From the NCBI GenBank assembly GCA_019309115.1, contig JAFDGW010000028.1:1-50216 (forward strand): DNA of 50,216 nucleotides, given 5' to 3'. Position 1 is the first letter of the stretch. Each line of letters opens with the position of its first letter. The notes below the pieces were generated by a model. It did not search any database and was not told the DNA's origin. It worked only from the letters and a program-made list of their open reading frames with translations. The position numbers and the translations under genes are program-made. This DNA is from Deltaproteobacteria bacterium. Its GTDB lineage: Bacteria > Desulfobacterota > Syntrophobacteria > Syntrophobacterales > Thermodesulforhabdaceae. Of this stretch, positions 11,496-19,467 are shown in pieces.

Positions 11496-12704
11496 ATGGC
11501 AATTCTGAGCAGGAAAGTAATTTTGTGCATGTTGTTAATGAGTTTTTTAATGATGGGCTGTGAGCGAGGAGGTTCAAAGGCGCCGTCGCATCAAGCGAGA
11601 ATTCCGGAAGTATCGGTTGTTACAGTAAAGCCTCAGGACGTGGAGTTAACGACTATCCTCCCAGGTCGCACATCGGCGTTTCGTATAGCAGAGATTCGTC
11701 CTCAGGTTAGCGGCCTTTTAATGAAACGCTATTTCAAGGAAGGCTCGGACGTAAAGGCCGGCGATCTGCTGTACTTGATTGATCCTGCTCCCTTTGAAGC
11801 GGCACTGGAAAATGCAAAGGCGGCCCTTGCTAAAGCCGAAGCAAATCTCCCGGCAATACAATTGAGGGTCAAGCGATATAGGGAGTTGCTTAAAACTAAA
11901 GCGGTGAGTGAACAGAACTATGATGATGCCGTGGCTGCCCTGGGGCAGGCTAGAGCTGAAATAAAGTACTGGAAAGCTCAGGTAAGGACAGCAAAAATCA
12001 ACCTTGGATATACCCGGATAACCGCGCCTATATCTGGCCGCATCGGGCCATCCTACGTTACGGAAGGAGCCATAGTTACAGCTTATCAGCCAACTCCGCT
12101 TGCAACCATTCATCAGCTCGATCCCATCTACGTGGATGTACCCCAGTCCACTGCTCAACTTCTGCGTCTTAAAAAACGTCTCCAAAAGGGAGTGCTCAGT
12201 CAGGGAAAAGATTATGCCAGAGTCAAGTTGATACTCGAAGATGGAACAGTATATCCCCACGAAGGCACGTTTCAGTTTCAGGACGTGTCTGTAGATCCAA
12301 CCACCGGGTCCGTAACCCTCAGAATTATTTTCCCGAATCCAGAAAGGACGCTTTTACCGAAGATGTTTGTTCGTGCAGTAATAAAGGAAGGAATCAGGAA
12401 AGATGCTATTCTCATTCCTCAGGAAAGCGTCCTTAGAACGCCTAAAGGTGAACCATATGTTCTGATTGTGGGTGCAAATGGCAGAGTGGAACTCAGAATG
12501 ATTCAGATTGATCGGGATGTAGGAGACAAGTGGCTTGTGGATTCAGGGCTTTCCCCCGGTGACAGAATTATAGTGCGAGGTATTCAGTTTGTACGGCCCG
12601 GTATGCAGGTGAAGGTCGTGCCCCTTGGGAAAAACTTCAAGGCTTCGAAAGCCCGGGGTAAGCAAGGATCCGTAAAGGACACCGATGGAGGCGGAGGTGA
12701 ATAA
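11496..12704 (+). CDS. RND efflux pump periplasmic adaptor (membrane fusion protein)
   Basis: This 402-residue AcrA/MexA-type lipoprotein links the inner-membrane pump to the outer-membrane channel. It has a hydrophobic signal ending in a lipobox-like FLMMGC, a biotinyl-lipoyl half-motif (GLLMKRYFKEGSDVKAGDLL), a coiled-coil hairpin (roughly residues 95-160, rich in Ala, Lys and Glu), and a beta-barrel ending in PGDRIIVRGIQFVRPGMQV. I chose the ATG at 11496 with AGGAG 7 nt upstream; a GTG at 11472 overlapping tetR is possible but lacks a better site. The stop overlaps the start of the pump gene (TAATG), giving translational coupling. Confidence 0.95.
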   Translation: MAILSRKVILCMLLMSFLMMGCERGGSKAPSHQARIPEVSVVTVKPQDVELTTILPGRTSAFRIAEIRPQVSGLLMKRYFKEGSDVKAGDLLYLIDPAPFEAALENAKAALAKAEANLPAIQLRVKRYRELLKTKAVSEQNYDDAVAALGQARAEIKYWKAQVRTAKINLGYTRITAPISGRIGPSYVTEGAIVTAYQPTPLATIHQLDPIYVDVPQSTAQLLRLKKRLQKGVLSQGKDYARVKLILEDGTVYPHEGTFQFQDVSVDPTTGSVTLRIIFPNPERTLLPKMFVRAVIKEGIRKDAILIPQESVLRTPKGEPYVLIVGANGRVELRMIQIDRDVGDKWLVDSGLSPGDRIIVRGIQFVRPGMQVKVVPLGKNFKASKARGKQGSVKDTDGGGGE

Positions 12705-15700
12705 TGCTGTCGAAATTCTTTCTGGATCGTCCTGTTTTCGCTTGGGTCATCGCAATTTCCCTGATGAGTGCGGGTTTGCTGGCTATCCATTTTCTGCCGG
12801 TGTCCCAGTACCCAAACCTGGCGCCCCCCGTAATTGCAGTTGATGCCTTTTACCCAGGGGCATCAGCCGAAACCGTAGAAAACACCGTAACCCAGATAAT
12901 CGAGCAGAAAATGACAGGTCTGGATAAACTGTGGTACATTTCTTCATCCAGCGGTTCTTCCGGCGCTAGTCGCATTCAACTAACCTTTGCTCCGGGAACG
13001 GATCCGGATCTGGCGTGGTCAAAAGTCCAAAATAAGCTCCAGCTTGCCATGGCAAGCTTGCCCGAAGTGGTGCAGCGCCAAGGTGTAAAGGTAAGCAAAT
13101 CGACCAGAAATTACATGCTCATTGTAGGGATAATATCCGAAGACGGCAGCATGGACGGAAATGATCTCAGGGATTATGCCAAGTCTAACCTGGAAAAGGT
13201 GCTTGCCAGAATTCCCGGTGTAGGTGAGGTGGAGGTCTTTGGAACCGAATACGCTATGCGTATTTGGATCGATCCTGACAAGTTGACTAATTACTCGCTA
13301 ACTATCGATGACGTGATAAAGGCGATCCGTGCCTACAACGTAGAGGTTTCAGCCGGACAGTTCGGGGGTGCTCCCGCCGTAAAGGGTCAGCGCCTGAATA
13401 CCGCCGTAATAGTTCAGCATTATCTTAAAACTCCTGAAGAATTTGGTGCTATCCCTGTTCGTATCAATCCCGATGGATCAATTGTCAGGATTAGGGATAT
13501 TGGCCGGGTAGAGCTTGGAACCGAGCGCTATGACATCGTAGCTCACTACAACGGTAAACCATCTGCCTTTCTTGCTATTCGTAAAGAGCCCGGAGCAAAT
13601 TCTCTCAAGACGGCGGAAAACATCAAAAAGAAACTTGAGGAAATGAGCCATTTCTTTCCACGAGGTATGAAGGTAGTCTATCCGTACGACACAACCCCCT
13701 TTACCCGTGTGGCCATTCATGAAGTGGTTAAAACCCTGTTTGAAGCGGTTATACTTGTTTTTCTCGTAATGTGGGTTTTTCTCGGAAATATTCGCGCCAC
13801 ATTGGTTCCCACAATTGCAGTACCTGTGGTGGTTCTTGGGACCTTTGCTGTTATCTGGGTTCTCGGTTTTTCCATAAACATGTTAACCATGTTTGCCATG
13901 GTGTTGGCGATTGGTCTTCTAGTCGACGACGCAATAGTCGTGGTTGAAAACGTTGACCGCATCATGACGGAAGAAGGGCTGTCACCCAGGGAAGCGGCGG
14001 CCAAGTCCATGGATCAGATTACAAGTGCTCTTGTGGGCATCGGGTTGGTTCTTTCGGCTGTTTTCGGTCCCATGGCATTCTTTCCAGGATCCACCGGGAT
14101 TATCTACCGTCAGTTTTCGGTTACCATAGCCTCTGCCATGCTCCTGTCTGTTTTGGTTGCACTTATTCTCAGCCCGGTTCTCTGTGCCTCGTTTCTCAAA
14201 CCCCTTCCGCCAGGGCACAGGCCGTCAGACAACGCTATATTTTTTCTGAGACCCTTCTTCCGATGGTTTGACCGAACACTTGACCGATCCAGAAGCGCTT
14301 ACGTTCGATTGGTCAGACACGTACTTGGCAAAAGGTTCAGGTACGTATGCATTTATTTTGTATTGGTCGGTTTGATGGGGTATTTGTTTTTGCATTTGCC
14401 GACGTCCTACCTTCCGGATGAAGACCAGGGAATCCTGTTGGTTCAGGCGGTTTTGCCATCGGGTGCCACGCTGGAGCAGACTGAAAGGGTCATGAAACAG
14501 GTGGAACAATATTTTCTGACCGAAGAAAAAGATGCTGTGGAGTCCTTTGCTTATGCAGCAGGAATTTCTTTTGCGGGTCAGGCGCAGAACGTGGCGATAG
14601 GGTTTGTTAATCTCAGAGATTGGGAACTGCGCAACCGGCCTGATCTGAAAGTGTGGGCAGTGGCCGGGAGAGCCATGAGGGTATTTTCGCAGATCAAAGA
14701 GGCTATGCTGTTTGCGTTTCCACCACCGGCTATCATTGAGCTTGGCAATGCCACCGGATTTGACTTTGAACTTCTTGACTTCGGTGGGGTGGGCCATGAA
14801 AAGCTTATGCAGTGTCGAAATCAGCTTCTCATGATGGCTGCACAGGATCCCAGGGTTACCAGGGTCAGGCCTAACGGTATGGATGATGTTTCACAATATT
14901 TCGTTGACGTTGATTGGGAGAAAGCGGGCTCCATGGGCGTGCCTATTACGTCCATTCACAATGCAATTTCTGCCCTTTTCGGTGGTGCATACGTGAACAA
15001 CTTCGTTCGAGGCGGCAGAGTTAAGAAGGTATACGTGCAGGCCGACGCTCCGTACCGCATGCTTCCAAGGGACCTGGAACGCATCTACGTTCGCAACAGC
15101 TCTGGCAAGATGGTTCCCTTCCTCTCCTTTGCATCGGGACACTGGGGATATGGTGCGGCAAAGCTTGAGAGATATAATGGATTTCCATCAATAAACATAT
15201 GGGGTGAACCGGCTCCGGGGCATAGTTCCGGCGAGGCCATGAAGGCTATGGAAGAGCTGGCTTCAAAGCTTCCGAAAGGAATTGCCTATGACTGGACCGG
15301 CCTTTCTTACCAGGAACGAATGGCGACAGCTCAGGCACCTCTTCTGTATGCGTTTTCCGTCTTTGTTATCTTTCTGTGCCTGGCAGCTCTTTATGAAAGC
15401 TGGTCTGTACCGCTGGCAAATTTGCTAATGCTTCCTCTCGGTGTATTCGGAGCCACGGTGGCTACCTGGTCTCGAGGGCTCTACAACGACGTCTACTACC
15501 AGATCGGGTTTTTAACCACCATGGGCCTTTCTACGAAAAACGCAATTCTAATTATTCAGTTCATAAAGGAACGGCTGGCTCATGGAGAAAACCTGATAGA
15601 TGCAACGCTTGGGGCGGCACGTATCAGGCTCAGGCCGGTTTTGATGACCTCTTTTGCTTTCTTCTTCGGCGTTCTCCCGCTGGCCATTTCTACAGGAGCA

Positions 15701-15826
15701 GGCTCCGGGGCAATGAACGGAATCGGCACTGCTGTTTGTGGAGGTATGATTTCGGCAACTTTTATTGACCTTTACTACATACCGTTGTTCTTCGTTCTTG
15801 TGTACAGCCTGACAAAGGGTAGATGA
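12704..15826 (+). CDS. RND multidrug efflux transporter (HAE-1/AcrB type)
   Basis: This 1040-residue inner-membrane trimeric pump exports hydrophobic compounds using the proton gradient. It has the canonical N-terminus (MLSKFFLDRPVFAWVIAI), twelve predicted membrane segments in two halves, and the proton-relay pair of aspartates in the motif GLLVDDAIVVVEN near residue 407. The second half carries the TTMGLSTKNAILIIQF segment with the conserved lysine. The length is normal for AcrB/MexB. It is translationally coupled to the adaptor gene and 31 bp upstream of the outer-membrane factor. The substrate range cannot be read from sequence. Confidence 0.97.
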   Translation: MLSKFFLDRPVFAWVIAISLMSAGLLAIHFLPVSQYPNLAPPVIAVDAFYPGASAETVENTVTQIIEQKMTGLDKLWYISSSSGSSGASRIQLTFAPGTDPDLAWSKVQNKLQLAMASLPEVVQRQGVKVSKSTRNYMLIVGIISEDGSMDGNDLRDYAKSNLEKVLARIPGVGEVEVFGTEYAMRIWIDPDKLTNYSLTIDDVIKAIRAYNVEVSAGQFGGAPAVKGQRLNTAVIVQHYLKTPEEFGAIPVRINPDGSIVRIRDIGRVELGTERYDIVAHYNGKPSAFLAIRKEPGANSLKTAENIKKKLEEMSHFFPRGMKVVYPYDTTPFTRVAIHEVVKTLFEAVILVFLVMWVFLGNIRATLVPTIAVPVVVLGTFAVIWVLGFSINMLTMFAMVLAIGLLVDDAIVVVENVDRIMTEEGLSPREAAAKSMDQITSALVGIGLVLSAVFGPMAFFPGSTGIIYRQFSVTIASAMLLSVLVALILSPVLCASFLKPLPPGHRPSDNAIFFLRPFFRWFDRTLDRSRSAYVRLVRHVLGKRFRYVCIYFVLVGLMGYLFLHLPTSYLPDEDQGILLVQAVLPSGATLEQTERVMKQVEQYFLTEEKDAVESFAYAAGISFAGQAQNVAIGFVNLRDWELRNRPDLKVWAVAGRAMRVFSQIKEAMLFAFPPPAIIELGNATGFDFELLDFGGVGHEKLMQCRNQLLMMAAQDPRVTRVRPNGMDDVSQYFVDVDWEKAGSMGVPITSIHNAISALFGGAYVNNFVRGGRVKKVYVQADAPYRMLPRDLERIYVRNSSGKMVPFLSFASGHWGYGAAKLERYNGFPSINIWGEPAPGHSSGEAMKAMEELASKLPKGIAYDWTGLSYQERMATAQAPLLYAFSVFVIFLCLAALYESWSVPLANLLMLPLGVFGATVATWSRGLYNDVYYQIGFLTTMGLSTKNAILIIQFIKERLAHGENLIDATLGAARIRLRPVLMTSFAFFFGVLPLAISTGAGSGAMNGIGTAVCGGMISATFIDLYYIPLFFVLVYSLTKGR

Positions 15827-15857
15827 TCCCGGCGAGGAGCGACAGGAGGTGTGTTAA

Positions 15858-17258
15858 ATGGTGGCAAGAGCTGCGCTGGTCTTTTTCGTTCTTCTTTGCC
15901 TTGCCGGTTGCACGATGATACCGGAATATCACAGACCGGACATGCCGGTTCCGAATAAGTGGCCTGGAGGAGAGGCGTACCAGGGTGTGAAGGTTGGAGA
16001 AAAGGTCAACGGCCAATTGAAATGGAGGAGATTTTTTACCGATGAGAGGTTGCAAAAAATTATTGAGATTGCGTTGATCAATAACCGGGATCTACGGCTT
16101 GCCGCTCTGAATGTGGAAAGGGCTCGAGCCATGTATGGTGTTCAACGGGCTGAGCTCTTCCCGGCGGTGGATGCCACTGGTGGTGTTAACATCGAGCGCG
16201 TGCCAGGGGATCTTTCGTCAAGTGGGGAAAGTGTAACGCAAGAGCAGTACAGCCTTGGTGTAGGCATCACCTCCTGGGAAATCGATTTTTTTGGTCGCAT
16301 TCGCAGCTTGGAGAAAAAGGCCCTGGAGGAATATTTGGCGACAGACGAAGCCCGCCGTAGTGCCCAGATTTCGCTTATCTCCGAGGTTGCGAGGGCTTAC
16401 TTCACACTGGCTGCGGACAGGGAGAATCTTAGACTCGCTCAAAATACCCTGAAAACACAGCGGGAAATTTATGAACTTATACGCCAGCAGTATAAAGTTG
16501 GTCTTGCCACCGAATTGGATTTACGCAGGGTTCAGACCCAGGTGGACCGGGCTCGTGTTGACGTTGCTCGCTACACACAACTTGTAGCACAGGATAAAAA
16601 TGCCCTAAACCTTCTTGCGGGCACCACGGTGCCGGAAGACCTGTTGCCACCCGATCTCACGAGTGTGATTCCACCGAAAGAGGTTTCGCCTGGTTTGCCT
16701 TCGGACGTGCTGCTAAGTCGGCCTGACATTATGGCTGCAGAACACAGGCTCAGAGCAGCCTATGCTTACATCGGTGCTGCTAGAGCTGCCTTTTTCCCGA
16801 GAATTTCTCTTACGACTACTGTAGGAACGGCAAGCGATGAACTTCTCGGGCTCTTCGGGTCTGGTTCTGGCACCTGGAACTTTCTACCCCAATTTGTTAT
16901 GCCGATCTTCGATGCCCGTGTGTGGGCAGCCCATCGAGTCAGCAAGGTAGAACGAAAGATTGCCCTTGCGCAGTATGAAAAAGCTATTCAAATGGCTTTC
17001 AGGGAAGTAGCCGATGCTCTTGCTGTAAAAGGCACTGTGGATAAGCAAATCTCAGCTCAGGAATCTTTGGTCACAGCTACAAAGAAAACCTATGATCTTT
17101 CACTGGAACGCTACAAAAGGGGGATTGACGACTATTTGGGAGTCCTAGACGCTCAACGTTCCCTTTACGCATCGCAGCGGGGATTGATTTCGCTCCGTCT
17201 GGCAAAAATTGCCAATCAGGTCAGACTTTACGCCGTGCTGGGCGGAGGGGTTTATTAA
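15858..17258 (+). CDS. Outer-membrane efflux lipoprotein (OprM/NodT family)
   Basis: This 466-residue TolC-like channel completes the tripartite pump. The signal peptide ends in the lipobox LAGC, followed by TMIPEYHRPDMPVP, the usual beginning of NodT-type lipoproteins. Two long alpha-helical repeat halves follow, with the typical QYKVGLATELDLRRVQTQ and RPDIMAAEHRLRAAYAYIGAARAAFFP segments. The ATG is preceded by AGGAGG 8 nt upstream. It is last of the tetR-adaptor-pump-channel operon, and no strong terminator is evident right after it. Confidence 0.96.
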   Translation: MVARAALVFFVLLCLAGCTMIPEYHRPDMPVPNKWPGGEAYQGVKVGEKVNGQLKWRRFFTDERLQKIIEIALINNRDLRLAALNVERARAMYGVQRAELFPAVDATGGVNIERVPGDLSSSGESVTQEQYSLGVGITSWEIDFFGRIRSLEKKALEEYLATDEARRSAQISLISEVARAYFTLAADRENLRLAQNTLKTQREIYELIRQQYKVGLATELDLRRVQTQVDRARVDVARYTQLVAQDKNALNLLAGTTVPEDLLPPDLTSVIPPKEVSPGLPSDVLLSRPDIMAAEHRLRAAYAYIGAARAAFFPRISLTTTVGTASDELLGLFGSGSGTWNFLPQFVMPIFDARVWAAHRVSKVERKIALAQYEKAIQMAFREVADALAVKGTVDKQISAQESLVTATKKTYDLSLERYKRGIDDYLGVLDAQRSLYASQRGLISLRLAKIANQVRLYAVLGGGVY

Positions 17259-17332
17259 CAGTTACTTGATTTTTTGATTTTATTTGCTTATTTGTATGCA
17301 TGCACACAAACGGGTTATAGTGTTATAGGTTT

Positions 17333-17412
17333 ATGAGCTGTGGGCAACTAAAGGGGCTTGTCTCCGATGGTGTCAGGCAACATAAGCCGTTACGTCTGAC
17401 TCCACAGCTCAT
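17333..17412. other. Possible structured RNA or attenuator element in the intergenic region
   Basis: The 290 bp between the efflux channel gene and tRNA-Val contain no convincing reading frame but hold an 11-bp perfect inverted repeat, ATGAGCTGTGG (17333-17343) and CCACAGCTCAT (17402-17412), enclosing 58 nt. Inside it, short complementary pieces (GTCAG with CTGAC; GGCTT with AAGCC) allow alternative inner helices. It resembles no RNA family I can name. Confidence 0.35.
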
Positions 17413-17475
17413 TGAAGTGGATGTTCATCTGAGCAGAAATAGGTTGCGGTTTTTTCGAACGGCTCTCAAAATTAC

Positions 17476-17503
17476 TTGACACCCAGAGACTTTTTGGATA
17501 AGT
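17476..17503 (+). promoter_or_regulatory. Probable tRNA-Val/Asp promoter
   Basis: TTGACA at 17476-17481 is followed 16 bp later by ATAAGT (17498-17503), a weak -10 match. The distance to the tRNA-Val start at 17549 suits a short leader. The -35 is perfect and the -10 is poor, so confidence is moderate. Confidence 0.4.
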
Positions 17504-17548
17504 GATTTGTGCCTTTTGGAAATCCTGCTTATCAGTCAGGGATTCCAA

Positions 17549-17624
17549 GGGCGGATAGCTCAGATGGGAGAGCATCGGCCTTACAAGCCGGGGGTCACAG
17601 GTTCGAGTCCTGTTCCGCCCACCA
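17549..17624 (+). tRNA. tRNA-Val (anticodon TAC)
   Basis: The 7-bp acceptor stem GGGCGGA/TCCGCCC, the anticodon stem TCGGC/GCCGG with loop CTTACAA (anticodon TAC), the T-arm with GGTTCGAGTCC and an encoded CCA end (17622-17624) form a complete 76-nt cloverleaf. It is 9 bp upstream of tRNA-Asp and probably co-transcribed. Confidence 0.97.
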
Positions 17625-17633
17625 GGGTTATGG

Positions 17634-17711
<78 letters not shown>

Positions 17712-17724
17712 TTTTGGCTCTAGG

Positions 17725-19206
17725 TCAGTCTGTTTTTATTATTTGTTCATAAAGTTCCATATATTTCAGAGCAGAGCGAGACCAGGAGAAATCCTGTTCC
17801 ATACCGCGTATTTGAATTTTCTGCCATTTTTCCGGTTGTGCATAGACGTCGAAGGCATTTCTTATAGCTTCCCAGAAATTATCTACGTCATATTTATAAA
17901 ACTTAAAACCCGTTCCTTTGTCCGGATATTCAACGGCGTCCACTACCGTATCGTCCAAACCTCCAGTGGCATAGACAACCGGGACAGTACCGTAGCGCAA
18001 GCTGTACATCTGGTTCAATCCGCAGGGCTCAAACCTGGACGGCATCAAAAAAATATCCGCACCGGCTTCTATCCTGTGCGCTAGACTTTCGTCGAACTCA
18101 AAAACGGCGGCGCAACGATCCGGATACTTTTGCTGTAGAGAGCGAAATAGCTTCATGATTTCGGGAATGCCGGTGCCAAGAACGACAAGACCAGCGCCAT
18201 GATCGAAAATGGTGGGTGCAATAGCATGTACTAGGTCATAGCCCTTCTGATAGGTCATGCGGCCTATGATTGCGCACAGCGGATGATCCAGCAGGTCCGG
18301 TGTCAGGTTGAGTTCTTTCAGGAGATGCTTTTTGCATAGTTTTTTTCCTGACAGATTTATCGAATCGAAGGGAGCCACAGTAAATGGATCGTTGGCGGGA
18401 TCCCATGTGTCGTAATCTATACCGTTTAGGATGCCAAGAAGCCTGTCCGAACGATTGCGCAACACACCGTCCAGACCATGGCCGTATTCTGGGGTTTGAA
18501 TTTGCTTGGCATAAGAGGGACTTACTGTGGTTATAAATTCACTGCATACTATCCCTGCCTTTAGAAAGTTACATTGTCCCCAGTATTCCATGCCTTCCAT
18601 GTTGAAAAAATGGTCGGGCAGGTGAGTAATCCCGTAGTAGCTTCCCGGGAATATGCCCTGAAAGGCAAGATTGTGAATGGTCAGCAAGCACCTGGCCGTG
18701 GAGAATTCGTCAGTATTTCGCCAGTGGTATTGAAGATATGGAGCTACCAGTGACGCTTGCCAGTCATGAATGTGGAATATGTTCGGCGTCCAATCTATGT
18801 GAAGGCATAGAGAAAAAACAGCTCTGCAAAAAAAAATGAAGCGTTCGGCATTATCTTCGTAATCTCCACGTTCGGGATCGGGGTTTCCGTAAAGAAAGCT
18901 TCGATCAAAGAATTCATCCTTTTCGATCAAGTAAACTTCAACACCGTCTCCTGTGGTTGTTTTCCACAAGTAACCAGTATAATGATGTATTCCGACAGGT
19001 ACGAAAATCTTATGCGGAAGAGCTTCAAGCTTCAGTTGCAAACTCTTGGTTTGCCTGTACATGGGTAGAACGACCCTGACATCACAACCTAGTTTTCTAA
19101 GGTGTTTGGAAAGAGCTCCGACTACATCGGCTAGGCCGCCTGTTTTTGCAAAAGGAGCTACTTCTGACGCACACATCAAAACCTTTAAGTTACCCGACAT
19201 CGCCAT
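17725..19206 (-). CDS. glgA: Glycogen synthase (ADP-glucose type)
   Basis: This 494-residue GT5 enzyme transfers glucose from ADP-glucose to growing alpha-1,4-glucan. The N-terminal VLMCASEVAPFAKTGGLADV carries the KTGGL nucleotide-sugar motif; the C-terminal half has the GRMTYQKGYDL and LMPSRFEPCGLNQMYSLRYGT segments, including the conserved catalytic Glu region. An upstream in-frame ATG at 19338 would add 44 unrelated residues without a ribosome-binding site. The ATG at 19206 follows AGGAGAG and fits the family. It is transcribed divergently from the PPDK-like gene and suggests glycogen storage. Confidence 0.96.
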   Translation of the reverse strand: MAMSGNLKVLMCASEVAPFAKTGGLADVVGALSKHLRKLGCDVRVVLPMYRQTKSLQLKLEALPHKIFVPVGIHHYTGYLWKTTTGDGVEVYLIEKDEFFDRSFLYGNPDPERGDYEDNAERFIFFCRAVFSLCLHIDWTPNIFHIHDWQASLVAPYLQYHWRNTDEFSTARCLLTIHNLAFQGIFPGSYYGITHLPDHFFNMEGMEYWGQCNFLKAGIVCSEFITTVSPSYAKQIQTPEYGHGLDGVLRNRSDRLLGILNGIDYDTWDPANDPFTVAPFDSINLSGKKLCKKHLLKELNLTPDLLDHPLCAIIGRMTYQKGYDLVHAIAPTIFDHGAGLVVLGTGIPEIMKLFRSLQQKYPDRCAAVFEFDESLAHRIEAGADIFLMPSRFEPCGLNQMYSLRYGTVPVVYATGGLDDTVVDAVEYPDKGTGFKFYKYDVDNFWEAIRNAFDVYAQPEKWQKIQIRGMEQDFSWSRSALKYMELYEQIIKTD

Positions 19207-19423
19207 GCAATCTCTCCTGAAAGTGTTGTTCTTCAAGCGTTGATGAATTATCAAATAAAGCCCATGCCAATTTGCACAATACCAAAGTGTTGCTGTTCGG
19301 AAAATAGGCGTATCATTATTACCACACTGCAGGACCACTTAGATAATAAACTGGTTTTGTTCAAGCATCGCTTTGGACAGGTTGCCTTTGTTATTTTACG
19401 TAGATAAAGTAATTTTAAGTTTA

Positions 19424-19439
19424 GCAAATAATTATTTGC
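19424..19439. promoter_or_regulatory. Perfect 16-bp palindrome upstream of the PPDK-like gene
   Basis: GCAAATAATTATTTGC is a perfect palindrome ending 15 nt before the AGGAGG ribosome-binding site of the gene at 19468 and lies in the 261-bp intergenic region shared with the divergent glgA. It could be an operator for a dimeric regulator. Apart from it the intergenic region is AT-rich and I see no clear promoter pair. Confidence 0.5.
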
Positions 19440-19467
19440 GCCAGGAATCTGCGCAGGAGGACACGGC

